A stretch of 64,000 bases of DNA from Albimonas pacifica (GCF_900113695.1 NZ_FOQH01000004.1:1-64000), one strand, 5' to 3'; shown: positions 53,626 through 63,044, numbered from the stretch's first letter. A program made the numbers and translations. Notes: generated by a model from the letters alone, not told the origin.

Positions 53626-55194
53626 TTAGAAGAGCTTCAGAATGAAGGACACAAGCTCCCACGCGATTTCGCCCAGCCGATACATCGAGACGAGTCGCTC
53701 AATCTCATCCACCGAGCGCCCGACGCGGCGTGCGAGCTCGACTATCTGCTCGGGCCTCATGCTGCCGAAGCGGATCAGCCAGGCCAGCCGGGTCGCCAAG
53801 CGATAGAACGCGTCGCGTGCAGCTTCACCGAGGATCGGGGCGCCTTCCGTGGCGCCGGACTGATCGAGGATATCGAGGTCTTCCGCCATCTCTTCCGCGA
53901 GCGGCGGGTCCAGCGTGTCCTCGTTCTCTTCCAACAGGACCCGGTAGGCCTGTCGAGCGTCTTGCGGCGGCATCTGGGATTGGTGTTTGAACCGTTCTGC
54001 GACAAGCTCCGCAACCGCCTTCACGCCGATGCGCATGTCGATCGTGCTTTGCGCGCAGGTGTCGCGGAATGCGATCAGACGGCTATCTTCGCCCAGATCC
54101 CCCAGCGACTTCATCTCCCTCCCGATTTCGAGAGCGGCGAGGTTGAAGTCGTCGTGCAGGCGGCGAGGGTTGGCGCGATAACTGGTCAGGGCTCGGTCGA
54201 GGCGCCGGACCGTCGCCTTCAATTCTGGGACACGGTTGCCGAGACCGTCTTCACGGAAGTCGTCCAGAGCGTCGGCGACTCGGTTCACGGCATCGGCGAC
54301 GATGTCGGCGTCGTCCTCGGGGACCGGAAAACTGGAGATTCGAGCCGTGCTTGACGAAAGATCGAGAACTTCGCCTTGTGGAAGCGCTGCCGCGCGCTCG
54401 GCGATCAATTCCGAGATCCGTGCGTTCAGTTCCCGCGGCGCACCTTCCCAAAGCGCGTCGGAAATCAGCGCTATGTCCCGCTCTAGGTCCCAGTCGATGG
54501 CCCCACCGCTGAGGCGCGCCTCATACCATCCGACCCAAACGTCCCAGCCATCACCGGCGTCTAGGAGTTTTCGTCTAAGATCATTCCAAAGCTCCAGTAG
54601 CTGCTGTGGTTGGCGCGTCAGCCACAGCGGCAAAAGGGCCAGCTGATCGCTGCCCTGCTCGACGTACGCTACGGTGTCTGCTTCGGCGGCGGCTTTGGCA
54701 GCATCAGTGGCATCGCGAAAAGCGTCGTCCACGGTAGAGGCCGTCGCTCTAGCGGCAGCGGCGTAAACGCAGGCTTTGGCGGCGTAAACGTGGACATTGG
54801 TTGCGACTGTGGCAGCTGCTGCGTTGGCGATAGCGGCGGCGGCAGCGTGGGCGGCGAGGACGGCGTTCTTGGCGTCCTGAGTCTTAGCCTTGGTCACGAG
54901 AGCCTCGAACTTGGCTTCGGTCGTGACTACGGCTGCGTTCGCGACCACGGCAGCCCGTTTAATACCGGCGTCATTCGAAAAAACGACACCTGCGGATGAT
55001 GTATACAGTGCGCGTATGCATGGAGCTAATAGATTGGAAGGGAAGTTAGCTTCGGAGTTGGAGTCGGCCAAGACTAGAATAGGAAGTGCTTGGAGTGCAG
55101 CGCGGATTGAAAAGACTCGCGCGAAGTGCGGCGGCTGGCGCTCAAGCCAGTGTGCGACTGCATCGATGTCGCTAAACTTCGGAAGATCCGCCAC
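53626..55194 (-). CDS. Large unrecognised protein, distinct composition
   Basis: A 522-residue protein I cannot assign. It starts at a GTG (55194) with no clear ribosome site. Residues 1-45 (WLERQPPHFARVFSIRAALQ) resemble a short helical domain; residues 78-178 are a long, low-complexity Ala/Val-rich stretch (probably coiled coil); residues 200-265 hold a motif WDVWVGWYEARLSG...LISDALWEGAPRELNARI that I have a vague memory of from other alphaproteobacterial hypothetical proteins; the C-terminal 240 residues are helical, with RLATRLAWLIRFG (465-477) and a hydrophobic end WELVSFILKLF. Base composition is visibly less GC-rich than its neighbours, pointing to transfer. Function unknown. Confidence 0.82.
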   Translation of the reverse strand: MADLPKFSDIDAVAHWLERQPPHFARVFSIRAALQALPILVLADSNSEANFPSNLLAPCIRALYTSSAGVVFSNDAGIKRAAVVANAAVVTTEAKFEALVTKAKTQDAKNAVLAAHAAAAAIANAAAATVATNVHVYAAKACVYAAAARATASTVDDAFRDATDAAKAAAEADTVAYVEQGSDQLALLPLWLTRQPQQLLELWNDLRRKLLDAGDGWDVWVGWYEARLSGGAIDWDLERDIALISDALWEGAPRELNARISELIAERAAALPQGEVLDLSSSTARISSFPVPEDDADIVADAVNRVADALDDFREDGLGNRVPELKATVRRLDRALTSYRANPRRLHDDFNLAALEIGREMKSLGDLGEDSRLIAFRDTCAQSTIDMRIGVKAVAELVAERFKHQSQMPPQDARQAYRVLLEENEDTLDPPLAEEMAEDLDILDQSGATEGAPILGEAARDAFYRLATRLAWLIRFGSMRPEQIVELARRVGRSVDEIERLVSMYRLGEIAWELVSFILKLF

Positions 55195-55257
55195 TCAGTG
55201 CCCCGTTATTCAACGCCGTCGAACATAGACGGCGGGCGGGTCCGCGCAAGCGCCCCC

Positions 55258-57231
55258 TCACCCTTCCGGGTGGAAATGCGCCCAGACCGTCTCCGCCAGC
55301 GCCTCGCTGACGCCCTCCACCGCCTTCAGGTCTTCGATCCCGGCGCGCCCCACAGCCTTGGCGGAGCCGAAATGGGCCAGCAGGGCGCGTTTGCGGGCCG
55401 GTCCCACGCCGGCGATCTCGTCCAGCGGGTTGGCGGAGACGGCCTTGGAGCGTTTGGCGCGGTGGGTGCCGATGGCGAAGCGGTGGGCTTCGTCGCGGAG
55501 GCGCTGGATGAAATAGAGGGTGGGGCTGCGGTGGGGGAGCGCGAAAGGCGGCCTCCCCGGGGCATGGAAGATCTCCTTGCCGGCGTCGCGGTCCTCGCCC
55601 TTGGCGACGCCGAAGAGGGCGATGTCCTCGAGGCCGAGCTCGGTCATCACCCCGTGGGTGGCGGAGACCTGGCCCTGGCCGCCGTCGATCAGGAGAAGGT
55701 CCGGCCACAGGCCCTTGTCGCGGTCCGGGTCCTCCTTCAGCAGGCGGGCGAAGCGGCGGTCGAGGACCTCGCGCATCATCGCGAAGTCGTCGCCGGCGGC
55801 GCCCTCGCGCTTGATGTTGAACTTGCGGTACTGGGACTTCTCGAAGCCCTCGGGGCCGGCGACGATCATCGCGCCGACCGCGTGGGCGCCCTGGATGTGG
55901 GAGTTGTCGTAGACCTCCACCCGCCGCGGGGGGGCGTCGAGGCCGAAGCTCTCGGCCAGGCTTTCCAGCAGGGCGGTCTGGGCGGAGCTCTCGGCCAGGC
56001 GACGGGCGAGGCTCTCCTTCGCGTTCTTCAGGGCGTGTTCGACCAGCATCCGCTTCTCGCCCCGCTGGGGGACCGAGACGCGCACGCCCTTGCCGCGGCG
56101 GGTGGTCAGCGCCTCCATCAGCAGCTCGGGGTCGTCCACGGGATCGGAGAGGAGCACGCGCTTGGGCGGCTCCTTGGTGGAGTAGAACTGGACGAGGAAG
56201 CTCTCCAGGATCTCGGCCGGCTCGGCGCCGGAGCCGGTGCGGGGGTAGTAGGCGCGGTTGCCCCAGTTCTGGTGGGCGCGGAAGAAGAACACCTGAACGC
56301 AGGCCTGGCCGCCCTCCATGTGGAGCGCCACCACGTCGGCCTCGTCGACGGTCTCGGGGTTGATGCCCTGGACGGCCTGCACCTGGGTCAGGGCGCGGAT
56401 GCGGTCGCGGAGCGCCGCCGCGCGCTCGAACGCCATCTCGGCGCTGGCGGCGGCCATCTCGGCGGCGAGGGTCTTCTGCACGTCGGTGCTCTCGCCCTTC
56501 AGGAAGCGCGAGGCGTCGGCGACGGTCTGGGCGTAGTCCTCCTCCGAGATGCGGCCCACGCAGGGGGCCGAGCAGCGCTTGATCTGGAACAGGAGGCAGG
56601 GGCGGGTGCGGCCCTCGAACACCGAGTCCGTGCAGGTGCGCAGCTGGAAGGCCTTCTGCAGCTGGTTGAGCGTGCGGTTGACGGCGCCGGCGGAGGCGAA
56701 GGGGCCGAAATACTTGCCCGGCTCGCGCCGCGCGCCGCGGTGCTTGCCGATCCTGGGGAACGGGTGCGCGTCGCCGATCAGCACGTTGGGGAACGACTTG
56801 TCGTCGCGCAGCAGCACGTTGAAGCGGGGCTTGAGCTGCTTGATCAGGTTCTGCTCGAGCAGCAGCGCCTCGGTCTCGGAGCTCGTGGTCAGGAACATCA
56901 TCGAGGCCGTGGCCTGGATCATCCTCGCGATCCGGGCGGTGTGGCCGGTTGGGCGGGCGTAGCTCGCCACCCGCTTCTTCAGGCTGCGCGCCTTGCCGAC
57001 GTAGAGCACGTTCTGCGCGGCATCGAGCATCCGGTAGACCCCGGGCGCATCGGGCAGGTGGCGCAGTTCCGCGCGGATCACCTCGGCGCCGGTTCTGGGG
57101 GCGCCTGATTTCTGGGCGCCCGGGGTTCCGGCGGCAGGAGGGGACCCCTCCGCCGGGTCGATCCCGTCGGGTTCCGTGGCGTCCCGTCCGGATTCCGGAG
57201 ACGGGGCGGCGTCAGAGGGCGGCTTGTTCAT
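55258..57231 (-). CDS. uvrC: Excinuclease ABC subunit C
   Basis: Makes the two incisions of nucleotide excision repair. The 657-residue protein has a 50-residue Pro/Gly-rich leader, then the GIY-YIG nuclease ([23 protein letters not shown], quoted in part, about 60-85), a UVR motif ([22 protein letters not shown]), an RNase H-like domain with [18 protein letters not shown] and [11 protein letters not shown], and a C-terminal HhH pair ([17 protein letters not shown]). Upstream, TTGCAC and CTAGCC (57272-57245) with a 16-base spacer could be its promoter; the 356-base spacer is AT-rich. The frame of the start ATG at 57231 suits the leader, but the leader itself is poorly conserved. Confidence 0.96.
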   Translation of the reverse strand: MNKPPSDAAPSPESGRDATEPDGIDPAEGSPPAAGTPGAQKSGAPRTGAEVIRAELRHLPDAPGVYRMLDAAQNVLYVGKARSLKKRVASYARPTGHTARIARMIQATASMMFLTTSSETEALLLEQNLIKQLKPRFNVLLRDDKSFPNVLIGDAHPFPRIGKHRGARREPGKYFGPFASAGAVNRTLNQLQKAFQLRTCTDSVFEGRTRPCLLFQIKRCSAPCVGRISEEDYAQTVADASRFLKGESTDVQKTLAAEMAAASAEMAFERAAALRDRIRALTQVQAVQGINPETVDEADVVALHMEGGQACVQVFFFRAHQNWGNRAYYPRTGSGAEPAEILESFLVQFYSTKEPPKRVLLSDPVDDPELLMEALTTRRGKGVRVSVPQRGEKRMLVEHALKNAKESLARRLAESSAQTALLESLAESFGLDAPPRRVEVYDNSHIQGAHAVGAMIVAGPEGFEKSQYRKFNIKREGAAGDDFAMMREVLDRRFARLLKEDPDRDKGLWPDLLLIDGGQGQVSATHGVMTELGLEDIALFGVAKGEDRDAGKEIFHAPGRPPFALPHRSPTLYFIQRLRDEAHRFAIGTHRAKRSKAVSANPLDEIAGVGPARKRALLAHFGSAKAVGRAGIEDLKAVEGVSEALAETVWAHFHPEG

Positions 57232-57587
57232 GAGTCGCGTCCGGGGCTAGTCCAGCCATCTGCGGGGTGCAAGGACGAATGAATTCACCGTTCCTGTGGA
57301 TAAGTGTGTGGGCATCCCTGAATGACTCTTGCTTCCCGTTGGCCGCAAAGGGTTTTTCCCTCCTGAGCCAAATTTTGGGCACATTTTCAAAGCCCTGAAA
57401 ACAAAGGAGAAAAAACTTCGCCCCGGCAAATTCATGATTTTGTTTACGAATTCGTGACGATGGGGAGAGCGGCCGGGCGCGGGGTGGACAACTGTTGCGT
57501 TGCGTCAGGTTCAGGTTGCGCCCCGCCCCGTCATGGCGCGGCGGAAACGCAACCGGGAGTTGCTCGGGGCGCGGCGTCATGGCATTT
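57232..57587. other. AT-rich 356-base spacer with a DnaA box
   Basis: No gene recognised. It is the most A+T-rich stretch in the window (for example AAATTTTGGGCACATTTTCAA and ACAAAGGAGAAAAAACTT). TGTGGATAA at 57295-57303 is an exact DnaA box (TTATCCACA on the other strand). GAGTC and GACTC (GANTC methylation sites) are at 57230 and 57326. Only one box is evident, so this is a regulatory or foreign region rather than a proven origin. Confidence 0.55.
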
Positions 57588-58397
57588 TCATTCACGACCG
57601 ATGACGTCCGGGGTGCGCCAGCCCAGGTGCTGGCCCGCGTCCACGGCGATCATCTGCCCGGTCACCGCGTCGGCGGAGATCAGGTAGCGCAGGGCGGCGC
57701 AGATCTCGGCCGGCGAGCCGCCGCGCTGCAGGATCGTGCCGCGGCGCTGGGCGTCGAAATGCTCCTGCGTCTGGCGGTCGCCGCGCAGGGTGGGGCCGGG
57801 GCCGATGGCGTTGACCCGGATCGCGGGGGCCAGCGCCTGGGCGGCGCTGCGGGTCAGCGCCCACAGGCCGTGCTTGGCGAGCGAGTAGGTCATGAAGGCG
57901 GGCGTCGGCTTCCACACCCGCTGGTCGGCCATGTTGACCACCAGGGCGCGGGCGACCGGCCAGCCCTCGGGGTCGGTCCCGGCGGCGGGGGCCTGGGCGG
58001 CGAAGGCCTGGGTCAGGAACAGCGGCGCGCGCAGGTTGGAGCCGAGGTGACGCTCCCAGCTCTCCGCCGTCACCGAGCCGATGGCGTCCGGCTCGAAGAT
58101 CGAGGCGTTGTTGATCAGCAGCGTCAGGGGGCGGCCCAGCGCCTCGGCCGCGCGGGGGACGAGGGCGTCGACCTGGGCTGCGTCGAGCAGGTCGGCGGGC
58201 AGCACCGCGGCGCGGCGGCCGGCGGCCTCGACCGCGGCGGCGGCCTCGTCGGCGCCCGCGCGCGAGGACATGCAGTGCAGGGCCACGTCCCAGCCCATCT
58301 CGCCCAGGCTCCGCGCCATGGCGGCGCCCAGCCGGCGGCCGGCGCCGGTGATCAGCGCGGCCCCGGGCGCGAGGCCTGCGGTCGTCTCCTGCGTCAT
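57588..58397 (-). CDS. SDR oxidoreductase, pteridine-reductase-like
   Basis: A 269-residue short-chain dehydrogenase. The N-terminal NAD(P) motif is ALITGAGRRLGAAMARSLG with an Arg-Arg pair typical of pteridine reductases and FolM. The LLINNASIFEPDAIGS segment and Tyr-x-x-x-Lys in FMTYSLAKHGLWALTRSAAQAL (YSLAK) form the active site. The C-terminal GQMIAVDAGQHLGW is standard. A dihydrofolate/dihydromonapterin role is suggested by the Arg-Arg pattern but not proven. It starts at ATG 58397; about 45 bases lie between it and the upstream antiporter. Confidence 0.9.
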   Translation of the reverse strand: MTQETTAGLAPGAALITGAGRRLGAAMARSLGEMGWDVALHCMSSRAGADEAAAAVEAAGRRAAVLPADLLDAAQVDALVPRAAEALGRPLTLLINNASIFEPDAIGSVTAESWERHLGSNLRAPLFLTQAFAAQAPAAGTDPEGWPVARALVVNMADQRVWKPTPAFMTYSLAKHGLWALTRSAAQALAPAIRVNAIGPGPTLRGDRQTQEHFDAQRRGTILQRGGSPAEICAALRYLISADAVTGQMIAVDAGQHLGWRTPDVIGRE

Positions 58398-58441
58398 CTC
58401 TTTCCCCCTGTCCGAAGGGGCGGCGCCGGACCCCATGGGGA

Positions 58442-59416
58442 TCAGATCGCGACGGTCAGCGCCACCCATGCGTAGAGGACATAGAGCGCGGTCATCCCCG
58501 CGCCCATCCACCGCGCGATGGGAAACCATCCCGCGACGAAGGGGGCCAGCAGGGCGGCGGCGGCGATCATCACCCACAGGTCGATGGTCAGGATCGCCTG
58601 GGGCACTTCCAGCGGGCCGAAGAAGCTCGCCACGCCCATGATCGCGAGAATGTTGAAGATGTTCGAGCCGATCACGTTTCCGAGCGCGACGTCCGCCTGG
58701 CGGCGCAGCGCGGCCATGATCGTGGTGGCGAGCTCGGGCAGCGAGGTGCCCAGCGCCACCAGCGTCAGGCCGATCGCGGCCTCGGAGACGCCGGCGGCCA
58801 GCGCCACGCCCCGCGCGCCCTCGATCAGCAGGTGAGCGCCCAGCGGCAGGCCGGCGAGGCCCAGCGCCAGGAACAGGGCGATCTTCCAGACCGCCATGTG
58901 GGGGTCCGCCTCGGCGATCTCCTCGGGCAGGTCGTCCTCGACGATCTCGCCGGCGGCGGCGGCCTCGCGCCGGTGGTCGCGGGCGGTGCGCCAGGCGTCC
59001 CACAGCACCGCCGACAGCAGCGCCAGCAGCAGGATCCCCTGCGGCCAGTCCAGCGGCCCCATCCACAGCAGGGCGGCGAACAGCAGCGTGGCCGCGCCCA
59101 TCATCATGTAGTTGCGCCGCGTGTCGCAGTCGCGCGCGTCGATGGGCTTGAGCATCGCCGGCAGGCCCAGCACCAGCATCACGTTGGCGATGTTGGACCC
59201 GACGACGTTGCCGAAGGCGATGCCCGGCGCGTCGTCCAGCGCCGCCTGGATCGAGATCAGCAGCTCGGGCGCCGAGGTCCCGAAGGCCACGATGGTCAGC
59301 GACACCAGCAGGGCCGGGATTCCCAGCCTCAGCGCCAGCGCCACCGCGCCCCGCACCAGCGCGTCGCCCGCCCCCAGGAGGATGGCGAGCCCGACGACCG
59401 CGATGACGAGGTCCAT
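58442..59416 (-). CDS. CaCA-family sodium/calcium-type antiporter, second copy
   Basis: A 324-residue exchanger with two alpha-repeats: GTSAPELLISIQAALDD with GNVVGSNIANVM (about 47-76) and GTSLPELATTIMAALRR with GNVIGSNIFNIL (about 228-258). The two repeats carry the acidic and polar ion residues. An acidic linker (EIVEDDLPEEIAEADPH, about 155-172) sits between the halves. The family and length match the antiporter at 18006, but the sequences differ enough to be separate paralogues. It faces the small membrane protein / S49 peptidase pair, which is on the same strand. Confidence 0.93.
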   Translation of the reverse strand: MDLVIAVVGLAILLGAGDALVRGAVALALRLGIPALLVSLTIVAFGTSAPELLISIQAALDDAPGIAFGNVVGSNIANVMLVLGLPAMLKPIDARDCDTRRNYMMMGAATLLFAALLWMGPLDWPQGILLLALLSAVLWDAWRTARDHRREAAAAGEIVEDDLPEEIAEADPHMAVWKIALFLALGLAGLPLGAHLLIEGARGVALAAGVSEAAIGLTLVALGTSLPELATTIMAALRRQADVALGNVIGSNIFNILAIMGVASFFGPLEVPQAILTIDLWVMIAAAALLAPFVAGWFPIARWMGAGMTALYVLYAWVALTVAI

Positions 59417-59539
59417 GAACTTCCTTTCGCGCTGGCTGCGGCTGGCGGCCCCTCCATATGGGGGCGGCCCGGGCGAATTGAACGGGGCGGGGGCTGGGTC
59501 GTGGCGGCAGGTCGCGGCCCGCGGGAGGGCGGGCGCCGC

Positions 59540-59680
59540 TCAGTCGCGCCGGTCCGGCGGCCGGGGCCGCCGCCCGAACAGCCGCCTGCGGCCCGCGCCG
59601 TCGCCCGCGCGCGGGCGGCCGAAGATCAGCACGATCGCGGCCATGATCACGAGGAAGAGAAGCGCGAGTTTCGCGAGCAT
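59540..59680 (-). CDS. Small single-helix membrane protein after the S49 peptidase
   Basis: A 46-residue frame beginning ATG at 59680, five bases past the peptidase stop, and ending TGA at 59540. The first 20 residues form one hydrophobic helix (LAKLALLFLVIMAAIVLIFG), and the rest is a strongly basic, Pro/Arg-rich tail (RRRLFGRRPRPP). The arrangement of a tiny membrane protein behind the S49 protease, and the normal codon pattern, suggest it is real; no function is known. Confidence 0.65.
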   Translation of the reverse strand: MLAKLALLFLVIMAAIVLIFGRPRAGDGAGRRRLFGRRPRPPDRRD

Positions 59681-59685
59681 CCGGC

Positions 59686-60519
59686 CTAGATCCCCAGCCG
59701 CGCCCACATGGCCTGGGTCTCGAGCTGGGCGGCCGCGGCGGCGGCGGCGTCGGCCGCCACGCCGTTGGGGCCGTTGACCAGTCCCAGGCGCTGGCCCAGC
59801 GCGCGGCGGGGCCCGTATTCCTTGAACTTCACCTTCTCGCCCAGCTTGTCGCGCATCACCGAGGGCAGGTGGCCGATGCCGTCGGCAAGGCCCAGCTCGG
59901 TGGCGCGCGCGCCGGTCCAGAACTCGCCCGTGAACAGGTCGATGTCGGCCAGCCGCGCGCCGCGACGCTCGCGCACATGGGTCTGGAACAGGGTGTGGAT
60001 CTGGTCCTGCATCTCGCGCAGGGTCGCCACGTCCTCCTCCCGCTCCGGCTGGAACGGGTCGAGGATCGCCTTGCGGGCGCCGGCGGTGTGCACCCGCCGC
60101 TCGACCCCCACCTTGGCGATCGCCTGGTGGAAGCCGAAGCCGGCCGAGATCACCCCGATCGAGCCGATGATCGAGGCGCCGTCGACCCAGATCTCGTCCG
60201 CCGCGCAGGCCAGCCAGTAGCCGCCCGAGGCGGCCGCGTCCTCGCAGAAGGCGTAGACGGGAACCTTGGTCTCGTCCGCCAGGCGCCGGATGCGGCTGGC
60301 GATCAGCCCCGACTGCACCGCCGAGCCGCCGGGCGAGTTCACCGCCAGCGCCACCGCCGCGGGCTTGGTTCCGAAGGCGGATTCGAGCGCGGGGCCGATG
60401 AACTCGTCGCTCAGCGACGAGGCCATGCGCCCCGGCATTCCGATCGGGCCATAGAGGCGAACCACGGAAACGCGGGGCGGGCGGCGCATCAGGCGCGAGA
60501 GGTTGGTTCGCAGGGTCAT
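59686..60519 (-). CDS. S49-family serine peptidase (SppA-like)
   Basis: A 277-residue protease of the ClpP/crotonase fold family. The nucleophile Ser98 lies in DAAASGGYW, and Lys150 in TAGARKAILDPF is the probable general base. Unlike E. coli SppA it has only one catalytic domain and no clear N-terminal membrane anchor, so it is the short SppA/SohB-like type, likely acting on signal peptides or membrane protein fragments. It is followed five bases later by a small one-helix membrane protein, which could anchor it. Start at ATG 60519. Confidence 0.92.
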   Translation of the reverse strand: MTLRTNLSRLMRRPPRVSVVRLYGPIGMPGRMASSLSDEFIGPALESAFGTKPAAVALAVNSPGGSAVQSGLIASRIRRLADETKVPVYAFCEDAAASGGYWLACAADEIWVDGASIIGSIGVISAGFGFHQAIAKVGVERRVHTAGARKAILDPFQPEREEDVATLREMQDQIHTLFQTHVRERRGARLADIDLFTGEFWTGARATELGLADGIGHLPSVMRDKLGEKVKFKEYGPRRALGQRLGLVNGPNGVAADAAAAAAAQLETQAMWARLGI

Positions 60520-60673
60520 TGCGATCTACTTAGATTGGCGCCGGTTCCCCGGCAACCACGCCGCGCGCGCCGTCGCGGGCGAAGTCGTCGCGGGCTGCAA
60601 CCGACGCGGGTCCCGCAAGCGGCCCGATGCGCGGTCTTGTCGGCATTCCGGGGCCGCTCATATTCCGCTTCCC

Positions 60674-60701
60674 TTGTCTGGCGCGGCCGCATGGCTAGAA
60701 T
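60674..60701 (+). promoter_or_regulatory. Promoter of the YdcH-like gene
   Basis: TTGTCT (60674-60679) and TAGAAT (60696-60701), 16 bases apart, 54 bases before the YdcH-like ATG. The -10 box matches TATAAT in five of six positions. Confidence 0.55.
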
Positions 60702-60754
60702 GCGCGGGTCCGCGGCGCGGCCTTCCCGCGCGCGCCGCCGGCTGCGGAGCGCCG

Positions 60755-60967
60755 ATGACCCATCTGATGAGCCGCGAGGAGCTGCTGACCCACGAACTCG
60801 AGCGCCTGCGCGCCGAGCACGGGGATCTCGACGCCGCCATCGAGGCGATGCAGGGCAACCCCCTGTCAGACCAGCTCGCGATGCGGCGGCTGAAGAAGCG
60901 CAAGCTGGCGCTGAAGGACCAGATCACGCGGATCGAGGACGAACTGTTCCCCGACATCATCGCCTGA
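60755..60967 (+). CDS. YdcH-family (DUF465) small protein
   Basis: A 70-residue helical protein of the DUF465 family: TSREEL-like LMSREELLTHELERLRAEH, then DAAIEAMQGNPLSDQLAMRRLKKRKLALKDQI, with the LKKRKLxLKDxI segment that marks the family. Function unknown; a two-helix hairpin, possibly dimeric. A promoter is visible at 60674-60701. These genes often lie near purE in Rhodobacterales, as here. Confidence 0.9.
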   Translation: MTHLMSREELLTHELERLRAEHGDLDAAIEAMQGNPLSDQLAMRRLKKRKLALKDQITRIEDELFPDIIA

Positions 60968-61117
60968 CGCCCCGCGGGCGTCAGGCCCGCCGCCTGCCGG
61001 ACCGCCTGGCCCCCGACGCTGCGCCCGCACCCTGTCACGCGGACGTCACGCCGCCTGTGCGAATCCCTGTCCTGCCGGCGGGGACGGGCCCCGGACGGCG
61101 GTACGGGAGACAGGGAC

Positions 61118-61267
61118 ATGGCCTTCGACGCCTCCGACTTCGACCGCTTCGACTTCGCCGCCGCCGAGACCGCGGACGAGCCCTTCGAGTCCTCCGAGCG
61201 TTTCGCGCCCCAGAGCGAGGCGCCCATCGAGTGGGACGCCGCCGGCGGCGTCTCGATCGCCTTCTGA
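61118..61267 (+). CDS. Small acidic protein of 49 residues
   Basis: A frame from ATG 61118 to TGA 61267, between the YdcH-like gene and purE. It is acidic and aromatic (FDASDFDRFDFAAAETADEP) and ends GGVSIAF. GGGAGACAGGGAC lies upstream as a weak ribosome site. Too short for family matching; the codon choice is consistent with coding, but it could be chance. The terminal IAF and lack of hydrophobic helix argue against a membrane role. Confidence 0.45.
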   Translation: MAFDASDFDRFDFAAAETADEPFESSERFAPQSEAPIEWDAAGGVSIAF

Positions 61268-61304
61268 TCCCGCTTCTTCCGCTCGCCTGCGCCCCCGCGC
61301 CGGC

Positions 61305-61333
61305 GTGACAGACGCCGCCCCGTCCGCTATGCG
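61305..61333 (+). promoter_or_regulatory. Promoter of purEK
   Basis: GTGACA (61305-61310) and TATGCG (61328-61333) are 17 bases apart, about 49 bases before the purE ATG. The -35 box matches TTGACA in five positions. No PurR-type operator was recognised. Confidence 0.45.
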
Positions 61334-61381
61334 GCCTCAAGGCGGCCCCGGCGCCGTCTCCGCCCCGCAAAGAGGTGACGC

Positions 61382-61966
61382 ATGGCGCAGGACCCCGACC
61401 AGACCGATCTCGACCCCGACGTCGATACGGACGAGACCCTGGAGACCCTCGAGGAGGAGGCCACGCTGGCCGCCGAGGAGGTCCCGCCCCTGGTCGGCGT
61501 GGTGATGGGCTCGCAGAGCGACTGGCCCACGATGTCCGCGGCCCGCGACGTGCTGGTCGCCATGGGCGTGCCGCACGAGATCCGCATCGTCTCCGCCCAC
61601 CGCACCCCCGACCGCCTGTTCGCCTATGCCGAGGCCGCGGCCGACCGCGGGTTGCGCGCGATCATCGCCGGCGCCGGCGGGGCCGCGCACCTGCCCGGCA
61701 TGCTGGCCGCCAAGACCCGGGTGCCGGTGCTGGGCGTGCCGGTGCGCTCGAAGGCGCTGTCGGGCCTCGACAGCCTGCTCTCCATCGTCCAGATGCCCCG
61801 CGGCGTGCCGGTCGGCACGCTCGCCATCGGCGAGGCGGGGGCCGCCAACGCCGCCCTGCTGGCGGTGGCGATGCTGGCGACCACCGACCCCGAGCTCGCC
61901 GAGCGGCTGGAGATCCTGCGCGAGGCGCAGACCGAGGGCGTGGCCGAGGAACCCCATGACGACTGA
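61382..61966 (+). CDS. purE: N5-carboxyaminoimidazole ribonucleotide mutase
   Basis: Class I PurE, converting N5-CAIR to CAIR in purine synthesis. The 194-residue chain has a 36-residue acidic leader ([15 protein letters not shown]) before the catalytic core, which begins [14 protein letters not shown] (about 38-51) with the SAHRTP motif at about 71 and [11 protein letters not shown] at about 97. The leader is unusual: typical PurE proteins start at the VGVVMGS strand. It overlaps purK by 11 bases. A promoter is seen at 61305-61333. Confidence 0.96.
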   Translation: MAQDPDQTDLDPDVDTDETLETLEEEATLAAEEVPPLVGVVMGSQSDWPTMSAARDVLVAMGVPHEIRIVSAHRTPDRLFAYAEAAADRGLRAIIAGAGGAAHLPGMLAAKTRVPVLGVPVRSKALSGLDSLLSIVQMPRGVPVGTLAIGEAGAANAALLAVAMLATTDPELAERLEILREAQTEGVAEEPHDD

Positions 61967-63044
61967 GCCGACCGCCGAGCCCATCGCTCCGGGCGGCACC
62001 CTGGGCATTCTCGGCGGCGGCCAGCTCGCCCGGATGCTGTCGATGGCGGCCGCGCGCCTGGGCATCCGCTGCGTGATCCTCGCGCCCGAGGCCGAGCCCT
62101 GCGCCGGCGACGTCGCCCACCGGGTGATCCGCGCCGACTACGCCGACCCCGAGGCCCACAGGGAGCTCGCCGCCGCCTGCGCCGCGGTGACCTACGAATT
62201 CGAGAATGTCCCCGTCGACGCCGCCCGCGCCCTGCAGGCGCTGGTCCCCGTGCGCCCCGGGCCGAAGGCGCTGGAGATCGCCCAGGACCGCGTTCCGGAG
62301 AAGGATTTTCTCAACGGCATCGGGCTTTCGACGGCGCCCTATCGGGCGGTGGATTCAGAGGCGGAGCTGGCTGCGGCCTTCGCCGACCTCGGCGGCCCGG
62401 CGATCCTGAAGACCCGCCGACTGGGCTACGACGGCAAGGGCCAGGCCCGGCTGAACGGGCCCGCGGACGTCCCCGCCGCCTGGGCCGCCGTCGCCGGGGC
62501 GCCGAGCGTGCTGGAGGGCTTCGTCCCCTTCCGCCGCGAGGTCTCGGTGATCGCCGCCCGCAGCCTGACCGGCGAGGTGGTGGCCTTCGACCCGGCCGAG
62601 AACGTGCATGCCGAGGGCATCCTGCGCACCTCGATTGTCCCCTCGGGCCTGACCGCCATGCGCCGCACCGATGCGGTGCTGGCGGCCGGCAAGATCCTGC
62701 AGGCGCTCGATTACGTGGGCGTGATCGGGGTGGAGTTCTTCGAGACCGCCCAGGGCCTCGTGGTCAACGAGATCGCGCCGCGGGTGCACAACACCGGGCA
62801 CTGGACTCTGGACGCCTGCCTCGTCGACCAGTTCGAGCAGCACGTGCGCGCCGTCTGCGGCTGGCCGCTGGGCGACGGCGCCCGGCACTCGGACGCGGTG
62901 ATGAGCAACCTGATCGGCGACGACGCCTCCGACTGGAGGGCGCTCGCCGCCGATCCGGGGGGACGCCTGCATCTCTACGGCAAGGGCGAGGCCCGCCCCG
63001 GCCGCAAGATGGGGCACGTCACGCGGCTCACGCCCCGAAGCTGA
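61956..63044 (+). CDS. purK: N5-carboxyaminoimidazole ribonucleotide synthase
   Basis: ATP-grasp enzyme that carboxylates AIR using bicarbonate. The 362-residue product begins with a short Pro-rich leader and the motif [14 protein letters not shown] (about 15-28); the central [12 protein letters not shown] block (about 149-160) and [17 protein letters not shown] (about 270-286) belong to the ATP-grasp core. Its ATG (61956) sits 11 bases before the end of purE, giving coupling. The 3' end overlaps the small minus-strand gene at 63028 by 17 bases. Confidence 0.96.
   Translation: MTTEPTAEPIAPGGTLGILGGGQLARMLSMAAARLGIRCVILAPEAEPCAGDVAHRVIRADYADPEAHRELAAACAAVTYEFENVPVDAARALQALVPVRPGPKALEIAQDRVPEKDFLNGIGLSTAPYRAVDSEAELAAAFADLGGPAILKTRRLGYDGKGQARLNGPADVPAAWAAVAGAPSVLEGFVPFRREVSVIAARSLTGEVVAFDPAENVHAEGILRTSIVPSGLTAMRRTDAVLAAGKILQALDYVGVIGVEFFETAQGLVVNEIAPRVHNTGHWTLDACLVDQFEQHVRAVCGWPLGDGARHSDAVMSNLIGDDASDWRALAADPGGRLHLYGKGEARPGRKMGHVTRLTPRS

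Noticed and set aside
57232-57587. Chromosome origin oriC
   Set aside because: Only one exact DnaA box is visible, no cluster of boxes or typical origin genes (hemE, parAB) are nearby.
57212-57595. A 127-codon minus-strand frame upstream of uvrC
   Set aside because: It overlaps the uvrC start and has no recognisable domain; the AT-rich sequence has base patterns unlike coding DNA of this genome.
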